Notes: generated by a model not told the origin, from the letters alone. Shown: positions 36,201 to 44,143, counted from the first letter of the stretch. The stretch is 64,000 bases of DNA from Colias croceus (GCF_905220415.1 NC_059564.1:198501-262500); one strand, 5' to 3'. Numbers and translations are program-made.

Positions 36201-39200
36201 AATAAATAAATATTTAAAAAGTACCCTCATTAAAATTCTATATTTCAAACTACCCTCATTAGAATTCAGATATTAAGTATTATAATCACATTCTATTTTC
36301 TACATGTTCATATAAGCAATCTTTCCCAAAAAAAAAAAAACATAAAATCTCCAACTGCCCACGCAAATATCCAACTACCCACAAATCTCAAACTACCCTC
36401 ACCTTTAGACAGCAACTTGTGCACAGGGTAACTGCGAACAGTCAGCTTCCACATGCTGACCGTGCTGCCGGCGATCAGCAGACTGTCTATATCGTCTCGG
36501 AGACACCAGCTTATTGATACTGAAAATATAAATATAGTAAATTATGTTTTTTTGTATATGTGTTTGTGTGTGTGTGTTCGTATGCATGTGTATGTGAGTG
36601 TGAACGTGATAGGAGAGTGTTTGTCCATCTGTGTGTGTGTACTATTGCATCTCTATTTACGTGAAGTATTTGTGTGCGTTGAAGTCTGTCTGTGCGTGTG
36701 TGTTTGTGGGTGCTATTGCATGTATGTGTACATACGCGCTATTTCATGTATGTTTGTTTGTTATAGTGTGAATATGTGTTAAAGGGTGTATTGCAACTTG
36801 TAGTTTGTTGTATTTTTTTCAATGTGAGTATCAGTATGTGTGTGTTCTTACCCGGCTCTCTAACATCTGGCGGCAGATACAAGGCCGGCAGCGGCGCAAG
36901 CGCAAGCGCTACCGGCGCTCGACGCGGAGCAGCTGCAGCTGCTCGTCGAGCTGTTACCACTGCAGCTCGAACTACCCGCTTACCCCCACGGGAGCTGCAT
37001 GCTGCTACTAGTATTGTGCCATCTAGGGGAGAGGTATTAGAATTTACTAAAAAACGACTTTTGAAAATACTAGCTTTGCCGTCCGATTTCTCGTATAGGC
37101 AAGATTAATTTTATTTTTGAAGTGAAGCTTTAGGCGCGTTTAGAGTGTAATTTCAAGGCCGCGTCATGTCAATACCGTCACCTCATCGAAGGCGACGATT
37201 TTATAAAATTAAATTTCACTTTTGACACATATGCTTTGCACACACTTTTTTTGTATACATTAGTTATAACACTGTAAAATATCATTAAAATTTGTTAGTT
37301 TTTTATTGTGTGGCACGCCTCCAAGGGAACATTTTACCATGAATTAGCGTTCACCCAGCCCCGTGCACGTGGGCACGCGGCGTGTGTGCGAGCTCAAATT
37401 CAAATTCATTTATTAATTGCTTGCGTAACAGTGTTCGCCATGTGAACTGGCATGCAATCGTATAGTATCCATACTAATATTATAAATGCGAAAGTAACTC
37501 TGTCTGTCTGTCTGTTACTCAATCACGCCTAAACTATTGAACCAATTTTCCTGAAATTTGGTATGGAGATATTTTGATACCCGAGAAAGGACATAGGCTA
37601 CTTTTTATCCCGGGAAAATGACGCAATCCCGGAAATCCCACGGGAACGGGAACTATGCGTTTTTCTTTGACTGCGCGGGCGGAAACCTAGTATTACATAT
37701 TGATACATTTCATCATCATCAGCCCATATACGTTCCCACTGCTGGGACACGGGCCTCCTATGAGGGTACAGGCCATAATCCACCACGCTGGCCAAGTGCG
37801 GGTTGGCGGATGACACATGTCGTCGAACTTTTTTAATTCTTCGACATGTCGGTTTCCTCACGATGTTTTCCTTCACCGTTCGAGCAGTGGTGATGTTACA
37901 ACATGCGCAGATAAATTGAAAAATCAATTTATTTCCTGCGCGCTCGCCTGGTCTCGAACCACGGACTTATCGATTCGAAGTCCGAGGTCTCACCACTGAG
38001 CCACCACTGCTTTTATATTGATTGATACATTTACAAAATTAATTTTGTCACTCACTCTTGTGCGCCATAGCGGCGGCGGGCACGTGGTCGCGCGTGCGCA
38101 GCGCGTCGCTGGCGGCCAGCGCGCGCTCGTCCCCCGCCGCCAGCGCGCCCACCAGCCCCGTGCACGTGAGCACGCACGCGCCCTCCCCGGCCACGCCCCT
38201 GAACGAACACAAGTGATAACTGCGTTAAAAACAACCCACTTCAAACTTGCACTCGCAACATTTACAAATACAGACAAAAATGCTCATAAAATAAAAACTA
38301 CTGGGCCTATCCGAATAAAATTTTTATGGGACCAATTCGACACCATCCCGCATCGAACACAAAAATAATCACGTAAATCGGTTCAGAAACCTCGGAGTAA
38401 TCGGTGTACATACATAAAAAAAACATACCGGCCGAATTGATAACCTCCTCCTTTTTTTGAAGTCGGTTAAAAAATACGTGTGGCACTCGGGGACTGCCGC
38501 GGTAAAGCTATTGCATGCTATGCCTTCAAGCCACACCTCCGCCCGTCGGAGTGGGGAGCGTGAGGTTTTTACGTTACGGAATTTCTCGTTTCGGTCCCCG
38601 CGCTCAAGGCCCGCGATAGAAGCTATGCAAAAGCTTAAAAAAATTAATGCATTTCCAGGATTACAATAATGACAAAACAAAATATAAAAAATAAATACAT
38701 TTTTTTTAAAATAAACATCTGTCAAATTCTACCTACCAACCTAGTCGAAAGTTCAGAAATAAAGGACCAAAAAAATTAAACCTATAAACAACAAGACTGT
38801 TATTTCTGGCTGGGATTTCCGGGATAAAATAAATAAATAAATAAAACCTATCCAATGTGTTAATCCAAGTTATTTCTATATGTGTGCTTATTTCATTGTA
38901 ATCGGTTAAGTACCATTTGCGTGAAAGACTAACGAATACACACACATCCTCACAAACTTTCGCATTTATAATATTATTAGTAGGAAGGATTGTAATACAC
39001 CATTTTTAAAAGCTCTGTCATTCAAGAATTTCAATTTATTCATGTCATTCTCCACTCAACCGATACCAAAAATCTTTCTTCATTATTATATACAAGCTTA
39101 CCGCTCGCGGCTTCGCCCGCTTTGTCTAAAATCTAATAAATTGTATACTAAAACCTTCCTCTTGAATCACTCTATGTATAAAAAAACGCATTAAAATCCG

Positions 39201-42200
39201 TTGCGTAGTTTTAAAGATTTAAGCATACAAAGGGACATAGGGACAGAGAAAGCGACTTTGTTTTATACTATGTAGTGAAGCGTAGGCCGTAGAACAAACA
39301 ATACATACCCGAATCCCTTCAAAGTTGGTGTTTGTTGTTGCATTTGGAATTTTTCACTGATCAGTGCATCCGGTTTCTTGTCGTGCGCGATAATTCGTCG
39401 GCCGTTGTGAAAGAATATTGCTTTTATAATTTTTTCACCTGCAAGAAAAAATTATAATTTTAGAATGATGAATTATTTTTTGATTTGATATTTTTGGTTT
39501 GGCATTCAATTGATTTATAAAGAAAATAATACATAGTGATAAGTACTTGGTACGTAATGGTAAGTACTTGACACGTAATGGTAAATACTTGGTACGTAAT
39601 GGTAAGTACTTGGTACGTAATGGTAAGTACTTGACACGTGATGGTAAGTACTTGACACGTGATGGTAAGTACTTGACACGTGATGGTAAGTACTTGACAC
39701 GTGATGGTAAGTACTTGACACGTAATGGTAAGTACTTGACACGTGATGGTAAGTACTTGACACGTGATGGTAAGTACTTGACACGTGATGGTAAGTACTT
39801 GACACGTGATGGTAAGTACTTGACACGTGATGGTAAGTACTTGACACGTAATGGTAAATACTTGGTACGTAATGGTAAGTACTTGACACGTGATGGTAAG
39901 TACTTGACACGTGATGGTAAGTACTTGACACGTGATGGTAAGTACTTGACACGTGATGGTAAGTACTTGACACGTGATGGTAAGTACTTGACACGTGATG
40001 GTAAGTACTTGACACGTGATGGTAAGTACTTGACACGTGATGGTAAGGACTTGACACGTGATGGTAAGTACTTGGTACGTAATGGTAAGTACTTGACACG
40101 TAATGGTAAGTACTTGACACGTAATGGTAAGTACTTGACACGTTATGGTAAGTACTTGACACGTAATGGTAAGTACTTGACACGTAATGGTAAGTACTTG
40201 ACACGTAATGGTAAGTACTTGACACGTGATGGTAAGTACTTGACACGTGATGGTAAGTACTTGATACGTAATGGTAAGTACTTGACACGTAATGGTAAGT
40301 ACTTGACACGTGATGGTAAGTACTTGACACGTGATGGTAAGTACTTGGTACGTAATCGTGTATCGAATGTCACGAGTGTCGAATGTCACGTGTTGTGTCA
40401 CGTGTGTTGAATGTTACGTGTTGTGTCACGTGTGTCGAATGTCACGTGTTTTGTCACGTGAGTCGAATTTCACGTTTTATGTCACGTGAGTCGAATTTCA
40501 CGTTTTGTCACGTGCGTCGAATGTCACGTGTGTCGAATGTCCCGTGTTGTGTCACGTGAGTCGAATGTCACGTTTTGTGTCACGTGCGTCGAATGACACG
40601 TGTGTTGAATGTTACGTGTTTTGTCACGTGTGTTGAATGTTACGTGTTGTCTCACGTGTTGTGTCACGTGTGTCGAATGTCACGTGTTTTGTCACGTGAG
40701 TCGAATTTCACGTTTTATGTCACGTGCGTCGAATATCACGTGTTTTGTCACGTGAGTCGAATGTCACGTTTTGTGTCATGTGAGTCGTGTTTTGTCACGT
40801 GAGTCGAATGTCACGTTTTGTCTCACGTGAGTCGAATGGCACGTTTTGTGTCACGTGTCGTTTGTCGCGTATGTCGAATGTCACGTGTTCTGTCACGCGT
40901 GTCGAAAGTCATTTGTTGTTATAGCGGCAACGGAAATACATCATTAATTGTCAAAATTTCAGCTTTTGAGCTATCACGGTTTATCAGATACAGCCTGGAG
41001 ACAGACATAAACACAGACAGACAACGAAGACTCAGTAATAGGGTCCCGTTTTACCTTTAGGTACCCTAAAAAATTAATATTTACAGGGTGTCCCATAAAG
41101 TATTGATATACTGATGCTGGGACGTAGAGTACTTGGTTCTTGGTAATTATATAAATATGCACTAAGCATTTAGTATTAAGCCCGTGCACCGACATCAAAT
41201 CTATTTAGTAAAGAGCACATCTAAATAATATGTAATAATAACTAATTAATAATATCAGATCTTTTCTATTTTTAATTATTATACAGTTTTTTTCTTACCA
41301 GGAAAACTTGCGCTATACAAGCTAGTCCACTCATTAAGTAAATGGTCCTTCTGACCGAAAACTGATACATCTCCTATTGTAGTAGCAACAAGGAGCTGCT
41401 TGCCTTCGCAGTCCCATTCTAGAGCTGATACCTGAAAATAATCAAACACTTATAATTATTATTTAATTAGTATGTTTTATTCTATGATATTATTACTCTT
41501 TGCATGTTTTCAAACTCAAACATTTATTTATTCAATTAGGCCGGCCACATACATCAGTTTCCCTGATTCGGAAACCGTATCATGAAAAATTCCGTATGAC
41601 TACCACACACATGCGTTTTTTTCCGTTCGGAATACCGAGATTAGTCTTGGAGTAGCTTCAGTGGAGTTTGAAAGAATAACGTTGTAATAACAAATAGCAA
41701 TAAATATAAATAGAAAAGAAAATAGAAAAGAAACTAACATGAGTTTAATTTCTGTGTTGCAACTTGCATCTATTGTCTCCCATTCAGTAGATTTCCTTCC
41801 AAATTTGTTGCCAGGCAAGATCTTTCATATCCCTGTTATGATAATCTTCGTTATTTAGATCCCACACGCATGGGTACCCTTCTACACTAATGATTTAATG
41901 TTCAATATCGTCAATAATCGTATTTGTGGGTGCCCCAGCAATGGCTACCATGCGCGTCCGCTCAGCTCGATCGCACTGCGCTGACTGAGTGTTCCGTACG
42001 GAATTTTCGAATGTGTGTGGCGGGCCATACAAAATGTATGTAGGCTTTGCATCCGTTTCGTTTTTTTCCGTCAGGAATTCCGGATGCATGGGCTTGCATT
42101 CGGAAGGAACGGACGGTGAAAAAACCGTACGGAAAGTTATCGAATGTGTGTGACATTCATTACTTTTGTATGAATTTATTGCGTTCGTAGGCCCGGATTC

Positions 42201-43320
42201 GGAAAACGGATCAGGAAATCGTATCAAGAAAACTGATGTATGTGGCCGGCCTTAGACTTCCTCTAGAATCACTTTGGAAACGTCATTACATATTTTTAAC
42301 ATTTACCACGATTTGGAAAGCAGTATCTACGGAGAAGAACCGGCAAGAAACTCCATTGTTGCTCTTTTTAATCATATCAGTTTTACAATTTAATTTTACA
42401 AAATACATATACATACAAAATACAATATTGATTGTAATTTATTATTAAAGAAACTTCAACTGTTAACAGTTTGAATAAAAAGGTACAACAGTGAAGTTTA
42501 TTTATATTTCTAGATATATAGATTACATTCTAGGTATATTTCAGGTAAAAAGAATAAGATGATAGCTCTAAAACATGCAGTATTATTAGCTACATGCAGA
42601 CAACCCTAAAACATGTCAATTCAACTAAGCTAAACAAATCTATACTAATATTATAAAGCTGAAGAGTTTGTTTGTTTGTTTGAGCGCTAATCTCGGTAAC
42701 TACTGGTCGGATTTGAAAAATTATTTCAGTGTGAGATAGCCCATTTATCGAGGAAGGTTATAGGCTATGTATCATCATGCTACGACTAACACGAGTGGAG
42801 CCACGGGGGTGAAACCGCGCGGAGCAACCAGTGTGTCATAAAAAGACTTGAGATATAACAATATAAACGATACTCACAGGATGCACAGTACTAGTGACTT
42901 TATGGCTGTTCCACGGTGTGTTCAGATCGCACACGTACACATGCCCACCCCAGGTGTCTCCGTCGGAGTCAGATAGCTCCGTGAGAGATGTAAATGCTAT
43001 TATATTGGCAGTAGAAATGGTACAGATTGGACGAACAACTTCTGGGTCTGTTGTACTGAAAATATATGCATTTATTTAGATTTCTGAATGTTTTGAAATT
43101 GCAGTTTGCTTATAAGTAGTCGTTTTTGAAGTTATCATGTTGGTTAACAGGCATTGCATACAAACTTTGAGAAATGTACGTAATTTCATTGAAAGAAGTG
43201 GAATTATTTATGTATTTGCAAGGAAAATGTTTTCTTAACAGTAAAAACGTAATCTTACCCATCAAATTGAGGTGGTTCACATTTAAGAGGCTTTCTTCTC
43301 ATCGAATAAACTAATTCCAT
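19854..43320 (-). CDS. MED16: Mediator complex subunit 16 (MED16), 20 coding exons
   Basis: Coding exons in transcription order: 43320-43259, 43055-42878, 41431-41299, 39438-39309, 38198-38056, 37022-36852, 36519-36403, 36045-35978, 35696-35553, 35275-35183, 34543-34429, 34046-33926, 30687-30601, 29605-29440, 29065-28905, 28528-28383, 26724-26624, 26073-25973, 24839-24699, 19890-19854. All have AG/GT borders and compatible phases; the sum is 2415 nt (804 residues plus TAG). The N-terminal half reads as a WD40-type propeller (VSALEWDCEGKQLLVATT; IKAIFFHNGRRI), the C-terminal half is helical (LLEYAMVSGYDYLDVLL, close to the family LLEYCMVTGYDWWDILL), and a Cys motif (CSRCG ... CRCGGKW) closes it, as in MED16. 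In known Mediator, MED16 belongs to the tail module and helps link activators to RNA polymerase II. Human MED16 is 877 residues, so this is near full length. The introns are heavily loaded with repeats. Confidence 0.93.
20051..21330. repeat. Tandem array, eight units of 159 bp
   Basis: Unit starts (TTGCTCCTTAAATGC) at 20051, 20210, 20369, 20528, 20687, 20846, 21006, 21165 and a partial at 21324. Spacing is 159 bp (once 160). Units differ by a few substitutions such as TTAGTTTATT/TTAGTTAATT. Since 159 is divisible by 3, minus-strand frames of 73-124 codons run through it; they are not genes. Confidence 0.92.
21540..21605 (-). repeat. Truncated dispersed repeat in the left foldback arm
   Basis: ACTAGATTTCCGCCCGCGGC end of the family, inverted. 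The same piece ends the right arm at 23925-23987, so it belonged to the element before the arms diverged. Confidence 0.65.
22014..22824. mobile_element. Nested palindromic element with ~80-bp TIRs
   Basis: The element is 22018-22820 (803 bp). The left end TGTCGTGGTCATATCGTAGA is repeated inverted at the right end, and the match continues for roughly 80 bp. TATC flanks both sides (22014-22017 and 22821-22824). The arms are dense in degenerate CATTTCACGAAATGG palindromes. A run of three telomere-like TTAGG units (about 22314-22328) lies inside. It inserted into the interior of the foldback element. Confidence 0.8.
22905..23020 (+). repeat. 3' part of the AACCGACTTCAAA repeat family
   Basis: Shares ATTTTATGAGCATTTTTGTC, GCAAGTTTGAAGTCGGTTG and TTTTTAACGCAGTTAT with the longer copies at 49748 and 38215. 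Confidence 0.75.
23594..23772 (+). repeat. Dispersed repeat, GGGGCGGACCGCTAGT subtype
   Basis: Runs from TATACTAATATTATAAAGAG to GGCGGACCGCTAGT. It is directly followed by a copy of the other subtype. Confidence 0.7.
23773..23987 (+). repeat. Dispersed repeat, GGCGGAAATCTAGT subtype
   Basis: Starts in AATATAATAAATGCGAAAG. Its right end is shared with the right arm of the foldback element. Confidence 0.7.
24699..24839 (-). CDS. MED16: MED16 exon 19 (Cys motif)
   Basis: Residues 746-793. It contains YMYLGGGN and CSRCG, matching the LHLG and CTRCG block near the MED16 C-terminus, a probable metal-binding knuckle. Confidence 0.88.
24932..25150 (+). repeat. Dispersed repeat copy in MED16 intron 18
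   Basis: TACACTAATATTATAAAGAG at the left, GCCGCAGGCGGAAATCTAGT at the right; head-to-tail with the next copy. Confidence 0.7.
25151..25387 (+). repeat. Dispersed repeat copy, TCTGTCTGTCTG subtype
   Basis: TATTATAAATGCGAAAGTAA at the left and GCGGGTGGAAAGCTAGT at the right. Confidence 0.7.
25401..25565 (+). other. tRNA-like sequence inside an inverted repeat
   Basis: The tRNA-like core is 25461-25541, with an A box TGGCCGAGTTGG (25468-25479) and a perfect-looking B box GGTTCGAGTCC (25516-25526). A stem CGCC/GGCG can close a 7-nt loop, but position 33 would be C rather than U and the acceptor stem pairs poorly, so a working tRNA is unlikely. A tRNA pseudogene or SINE head of tRNA-Ser type fits better. 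AAATTTATAAAGAATAGAAA at 25401 is met by its inverse at 25545-25565. Confidence 0.5.
25973..26073 (-). CDS. MED16: MED16 exon 18
   Basis: Residues 713-746, Pro-rich, ending SFDMDAIR. At its end CGGTAA could be read as Arg-stop, but CG|GTAAGG is a good donor and the next exon continues the family motif, so splicing is preferred. Confidence 0.85.
26624..26724 (-). CDS. MED16: MED16 exon 17
   Basis: Residues 679-712, reading EECLTICAQNTARVWDSLAR. It must receive one base from exon 16; phase 0 would hit TAA. Confidence 0.88.
26939..27130 (-). repeat. Dispersed repeat, AAGCATACAAAGGGACATAG subtype
   Basis: Inverted copy with ACTAGCTTACCGCCCACGGC at the left. A close relative sits at 39091-39278, with a fragment near 53500-53575. 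Confidence 0.65.
27233..28503 (-). repeat. Ten-copy 127-bp tandem array of MED16 exon 16 3' end plus splice donor
   Basis: Successive copies, as read on the gene strand, end at 28383, 28256, 28129, 28002, 27875, 27748, 27621, 27494, 27367 and about 27244. Each carries the coding block from GTACAGCTGCTCCGC to GACCTGCTGG and the donor GTGAGTACAG. The copies are nearly identical; the one near 27621 has a single C/G change, and the last lacks 4 nt just before its donor. The unit is 1 mod 3, so read-through shifts frame in each copy and meets TGA. Overlapping 93-codon frames here are repeat artefacts. Confidence 0.95.
28383..28528 (-). CDS. MED16: MED16 exon 16 (authentic copy)
   Basis: Residues 630-679, including LLRKLVVVCRAAGG, equivalent to MLRELMVVIRIWG. 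The acceptor is GTTCCCAG. The last ~118 bp and the donor GTGAGT are repeated nine more times downstream. Only this copy has the true acceptor, and only its donor gives phase 1 for exon 17 without crossing further repeats. Confidence 0.9.
28716..28862. repeat. 45-bp tandem repeat, about 3.3 copies
   Basis: AGTACAATACACTATAGTGC recurs at 28716, 28761, 28806 and (partly) 28851. It lies in MED16 intron 15, 42 bp from the exon 15 donor. CACTATAGTG is itself a palindrome. Confidence 0.9.
28905..29065 (-). CDS. MED16: MED16 exon 15
   Basis: Residues 577-630, a long Ala/Leu helix (LQALRRPLQRALHTALTLL). A 45-bp tandem repeat begins about 40 bp past its donor. Confidence 0.85.
29440..29605 (-). CDS. 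MED16: MED16 exon 14
   Basis: Residues 521-576; helical, with an Ala-rich stretch and an acidic end. Confidence 0.85.
29690..29800. repeat. Short repeat with TCAGAAGTGAAACTT end
   Basis: Related in inverted or direct form to 24586-24690, 37116-37230 and 61931-62050. All pair a TGAAGTGAAACTT-like end with an AACGCGCC/GGCGCGTT block. It is probably an old MITE family. Confidence 0.5.
30239..30457 (-). repeat. Dispersed repeat copy in MED16 intron 13
   Basis: Inverted full-length copy, ACTAGCTTTCCACCCGCGGC to ATTTATAATATTAGTATGG, with CAGACAGACAGA. Confidence 0.75.
30601..30687 (-). CDS. MED16: MED16 exon 13
   Basis: Residues 492-521, Gln/Phe-rich helix ending LKLRIVLCR. Both borders are in phase 2. 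Confidence 0.88.
30821..33750. mobile_element. hAT-like TIR element filled with ATCA/ATCG satellite
   Basis: The element is 30829-33742 (2914 bp), with 8-bp duplications GTAAATGG at 30821-30828 and 33743-33750. The TIRs are about 100 bp: ACCTATGTCAAGTTGGCAAC, ACTGAATAAAAATGAG and AGGTTCGTACCAGAATGTAC on the left are mirrored on the right. A second, direct partial copy of the left TIR lies at 31138-31226. Everything between 31224 and 33632 is tetranucleotide satellite. No transposase is present. It lies in MED16 intron 12. Confidence 0.85.
31224..33632. repeat. 2.4-kb tetranucleotide satellite (ATCA/ATCG/ATTG)
   Basis: Built almost only from ATCA and ATCG words with regular GATTGAATCGAT junctions, so ATCGAT and CGATCG palindromes recur every few dozen bases. 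Short higher-order blocks such as ATCGATTGAATCGATCAATC repeat irregularly. Frames reading SINQSINRSI come from the 4-bp period and are not proteins. Confidence 0.95.
33926..34046 (-). CDS. MED16: MED16 exon 12
   Basis: Residues 452-492 including LLEYAMVSGYDYLDVLL, the most diagnostic MED16 block in the window. Confidence 0.95.
34429..34543 (-). CDS. MED16: MED16 exon 11
   Basis: Residues 414-452, containing VVCDSHSQLHVYRIQP, equivalent to ALVGIDSHGKLSVLRL. A C-rich tract and ACAG form the acceptor, and a mariner-like MITE begins 48 bp upstream of it. Confidence 0.9.
34591..34797. mobile_element. Mariner-like MITE (TA target duplication)
   Basis: 207 bp, starting CAGCGTGTCCCAAAAAGTAG and ending CTACTTCTTGGGACACCCTG, with TA on both sides (34589-34590 and 34798-34799). 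A partial relative (ACAGGGTGTCCCATAAAGTA) is at about 41083. Confidence 0.75.
35183..35275 (-). CDS. MED16: MED16 exon 10
   Basis: 31 codons in phase 0, residues 383-413. A PP-K-K-TK linker matches the family's basic proline-rich linker between propeller and helical domain. Confidence 0.85.
35318..35463 (-). repeat. Dispersed repeat, GCTGCGCTGCGCGGTTTC subtype
   Basis: Inverted; shares CCTTCCTCGATAAATGGGCT with copies at 42641, 55705 and 61590. Confidence 0.6.
35553..35696 (-). CDS. MED16: MED16 exon 9
   Basis: 48 codons in phase 0, residues 335-382. It corresponds to the LALAFHDGSVHIVHR region of the family. Confidence 0.85.
35978..36045 (-). CDS. MED16: MED16 exon 8
   Basis: A short exon, residues 312-334, Ser/Pro-rich linker. 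Called from phase continuity and clean splice sites rather than strong similarity. Confidence 0.75.
36403..36519 (-). CDS. MED16: MED16 exon 7
   Basis: Residues 273-312 with SISWCLRDDIDSLLIAGST and SMWKL, a propeller blade. Confidence 0.9.
36852..37022 (-). CDS. MED16: MED16 exon 6
   Basis: Residues 216-273. Joined to exon 5 it reads NGTILVAACSS, the counterpart of NIVVATADGSS, and later LPALYLPPD, the counterpart of ILPSLF. An Ala/Arg-rich insert lies between. Confidence 0.85.
37471..37691 (+). repeat. Dispersed repeat copy in MED16 intron 5
   Basis: Near full-length, ATACTAATATTATAAATGCG to GCGGGCGGAAACCTAG. Confidence 0.75.
37705..38012 (-). repeat. tRNA-derived SINE
   Basis: On the minus strand an A box TGGCTCAGTGG (37993-38003) and a B box GGTTCGAGACC (37950-37960) are at tRNA-like spacing, followed by a body (TGTCGAAGAATT, CTGGCCAGCGTGGTGG, TCCCAGCAGTGGGAACG) and a TGATGATGATGAAATG tail. 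A degraded body copy lies at 61746-61920, and a related piece follows the CATCATCATCAT run at 58568-58670. Confidence 0.8.
38056..38198 (-). CDS. MED16: MED16 exon 5
   Basis: Residues 168-216, very GC-rich. It contains CTGLVGAL, aligned with the family's VSGLVTVSLL. The intron just upstream of its acceptor is repeat-derived. Confidence 0.88.
38210..38470 (-). repeat. AACCGACTTCAAA repeat at the MED16 exon 5 acceptor
   Basis: An inverted copy of the element at 49748-50016, from AACCGACTTC (at 38469) to AACGCAGTTATCACTTGT (at about 38210), only about 12 bp from the exon 5 acceptor. The region 38470-38660 that follows is a further unidentified GC-rich repeat-like stretch. Confidence 0.8.
38813..38985 (-). 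repeat. Dispersed repeat copy interrupted by an AAAT run
   Basis: Inverted, 5' part missing, with AAATAAATAAATAAATAAAA inserted in the GGGATAAAACC block. Confidence 0.6.
39091..39278 (-). repeat. Dispersed repeat, AAGCATACAAAGGGACATAG subtype
   Basis: ACCGCTCGCGGCTTCGCCCG to AAGCGACTTTGTTTTATACT; 30 bp from the exon 4 donor. Confidence 0.65.
39309..39438 (-). CDS. MED16: MED16 exon 4
   Basis: Residues 125-168, including FFHNGRRI and SEKF, matching the LHNG and GEKF landmarks of MED16. Donor GTATGT. Confidence 0.93.
39538..40357. repeat. 21-bp tandem array, about 39 units
   Basis: Unit consensus TGATGGTAAGTACTTGACACG, with GTAATGG, TTGGTACG and similar variants mixed through it. Most units hold two palindromes, AAGTACTT and (at unit junctions ending ACACGTGAT) CACGTG. 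The 21-bp period keeps all frames open, giving spurious frames of 271-313 codons on both strands. It lies in MED16 intron 3. Confidence 0.97.
40358..40915. repeat. Degenerate CACGTG-rich array
   Basis: Repeats of GTCGAATGTCACGTGTTTTG with irregular spacing, continuing directly from the 21-bp array; well over a dozen CACGTG words in 560 bp. Confidence 0.85.
41299..41431 (-). CDS. MED16: MED16 exon 3
   Basis: Residues 81-125; a WD-like blade with ALEWD, then DHLLNEW at the position of the family's DHLANSW. Confidence 0.93.
41536..42254. mobile_element. Harbinger-like MITE with TTA target duplication
   Basis: The element is 41539-42251 (713 bp), bounded by GGCCGGCCACATACATCAG and its inverse, with TTA on both sides. 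Imperfect inversion continues inward (GATTCGGAAACCGTATCA against GATTCGGAAAACGGATCA; CCGTACGGAA blocks). It sits in MED16 intron 2. Confidence 0.8.
42641..42832 (+). repeat. Dispersed repeat, CGGTAACTACTGGTCGGATT subtype
   Basis: TATACTAATATTATAAAGCT to GGTGAAACCGCGCGGAGCAA; 46 bp from the exon 2 donor. Confidence 0.6.
42878..43055 (-). CDS. MED16: MED16 exon 2
   Basis: Residues 21-80, including ANIIAFTSLTELSDSDGD and HVYVCDLNTPW, which align with the first blade of MED16 (family NLIAFTTDL and ILDTEHPW). Confidence 0.93.
43259..43320 (-). CDS. MED16: MED16 exon 1 (start codon)
   Basis: Opens MELVYSMRRKPLK from AAGATGG, a good start context. Ends GATGG before GTAAGA, phase 2. Residues 1-21. 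Confidence 0.85.
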
Positions 43321-44058
43321 CTTTATTACGGTTTGGACACGCTTAGATTGTATCTTTTTTTCACTTAAAGTCAGGCTAAAAATGAATACGGCATAGGTAC
43401 GATGAATTTATTTATATTTATTACAATTAATCTCAGAGCAATAAACCTAGGCTCTGAGCAATTAATAGACTTGTTTGGACTTGTTAAATTATTTTGACTT
43501 TTGACGACTTTGACGTTTCGCATTTAGGCATTTACATTCAAATGCAGTCACAGATTATACCAAGCTGAAATTGTCATTTTTAGTTTCATAATTTAATTTC
43601 CCTTCAAAAATGATGATCTTCTTTAAATTATTTATTGAAAGCTCAGATTGAAAGCTTATAATTATTTTTAAACTATGGTTAATTAAAGTTAGTATAAATA
43701 AATAAAATGAAGCTAATGTTAAATTAAATCAATACGCAGCGAAACTTTGTCTATGCCACATAGCATCATCATAGACAAAAGAGTTTAATTTGATCCTCAC
43801 TTCAGTTCAAACACTCAATGAGCTCACTTCGCATTAGTGTGTAATACGATTGTCACGGACGTTGACCTTTTAATATTGAGTTCGTGTTGGATTTCCGAAC
43901 GTACCAGTGCTAACCCAACGAAAATGGCGGATTGTATAGTGTCGAAGTAGCACTGCGTCGCTTGATATCAGTTTCACGAAAATATCGTGTTTTTATGTGA
44001 AAATGTGATAATTATGAATTAAAACTTGTAGTGAAGTGTTTTGTATGTGTGTTTCAAG
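43321..44058. promoter_or_regulatory. Divergent promoter region between MED16 and the signal-peptide gene
   Basis: 738 bp separate two start codons on opposite strands. On the plus side, TCAGTT at 43968-43973 matches the arthropod initiator, and AAAATGGCGG at 43921-43930 matches the YY1/Pleiohomeotic core. No TATA box is evident. Transcription start sites are inferred. Confidence 0.5.
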
Positions 44059-44143
44059 ATGAGCCGGACAGAAATGTGCCGTTTTGGTGTCGGAAACTGG
44101 ATTTTTTTACTGGCCTGTATCAATTTGTTTACCCATACCCAAG
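44059..44143 (+). CDS. First coding exon of an unidentified secreted or membrane protein
   Basis: ATG in context CAAGATGA opens 28 codons: a polar start (MSRTEMCRFG), a hydrophobic core (WIFLLACINLF) and a small polar end (THTQ), a good signal peptide. It ends CAAG before GTGAGC in phase 1, typical of exons that precede extracellular domains. No downstream exon was recognised before 64000, so the gene cannot be named. Confidence 0.65.

Noticed and set aside
36405..37108. Plus-strand frames over 36453-37108
   Set aside because: Shadows of MED16 exons 6 and 7 on the opposite strand, plus a TGTG-rich intron.
39460..40410. Open frames of 313, 271 and 287 codons on both strands
   Set aside because: They come from a 21-bp tandem repeat, whose length is divisible by three; every frame stays open and the peptides are perfect 7-residue repeats.
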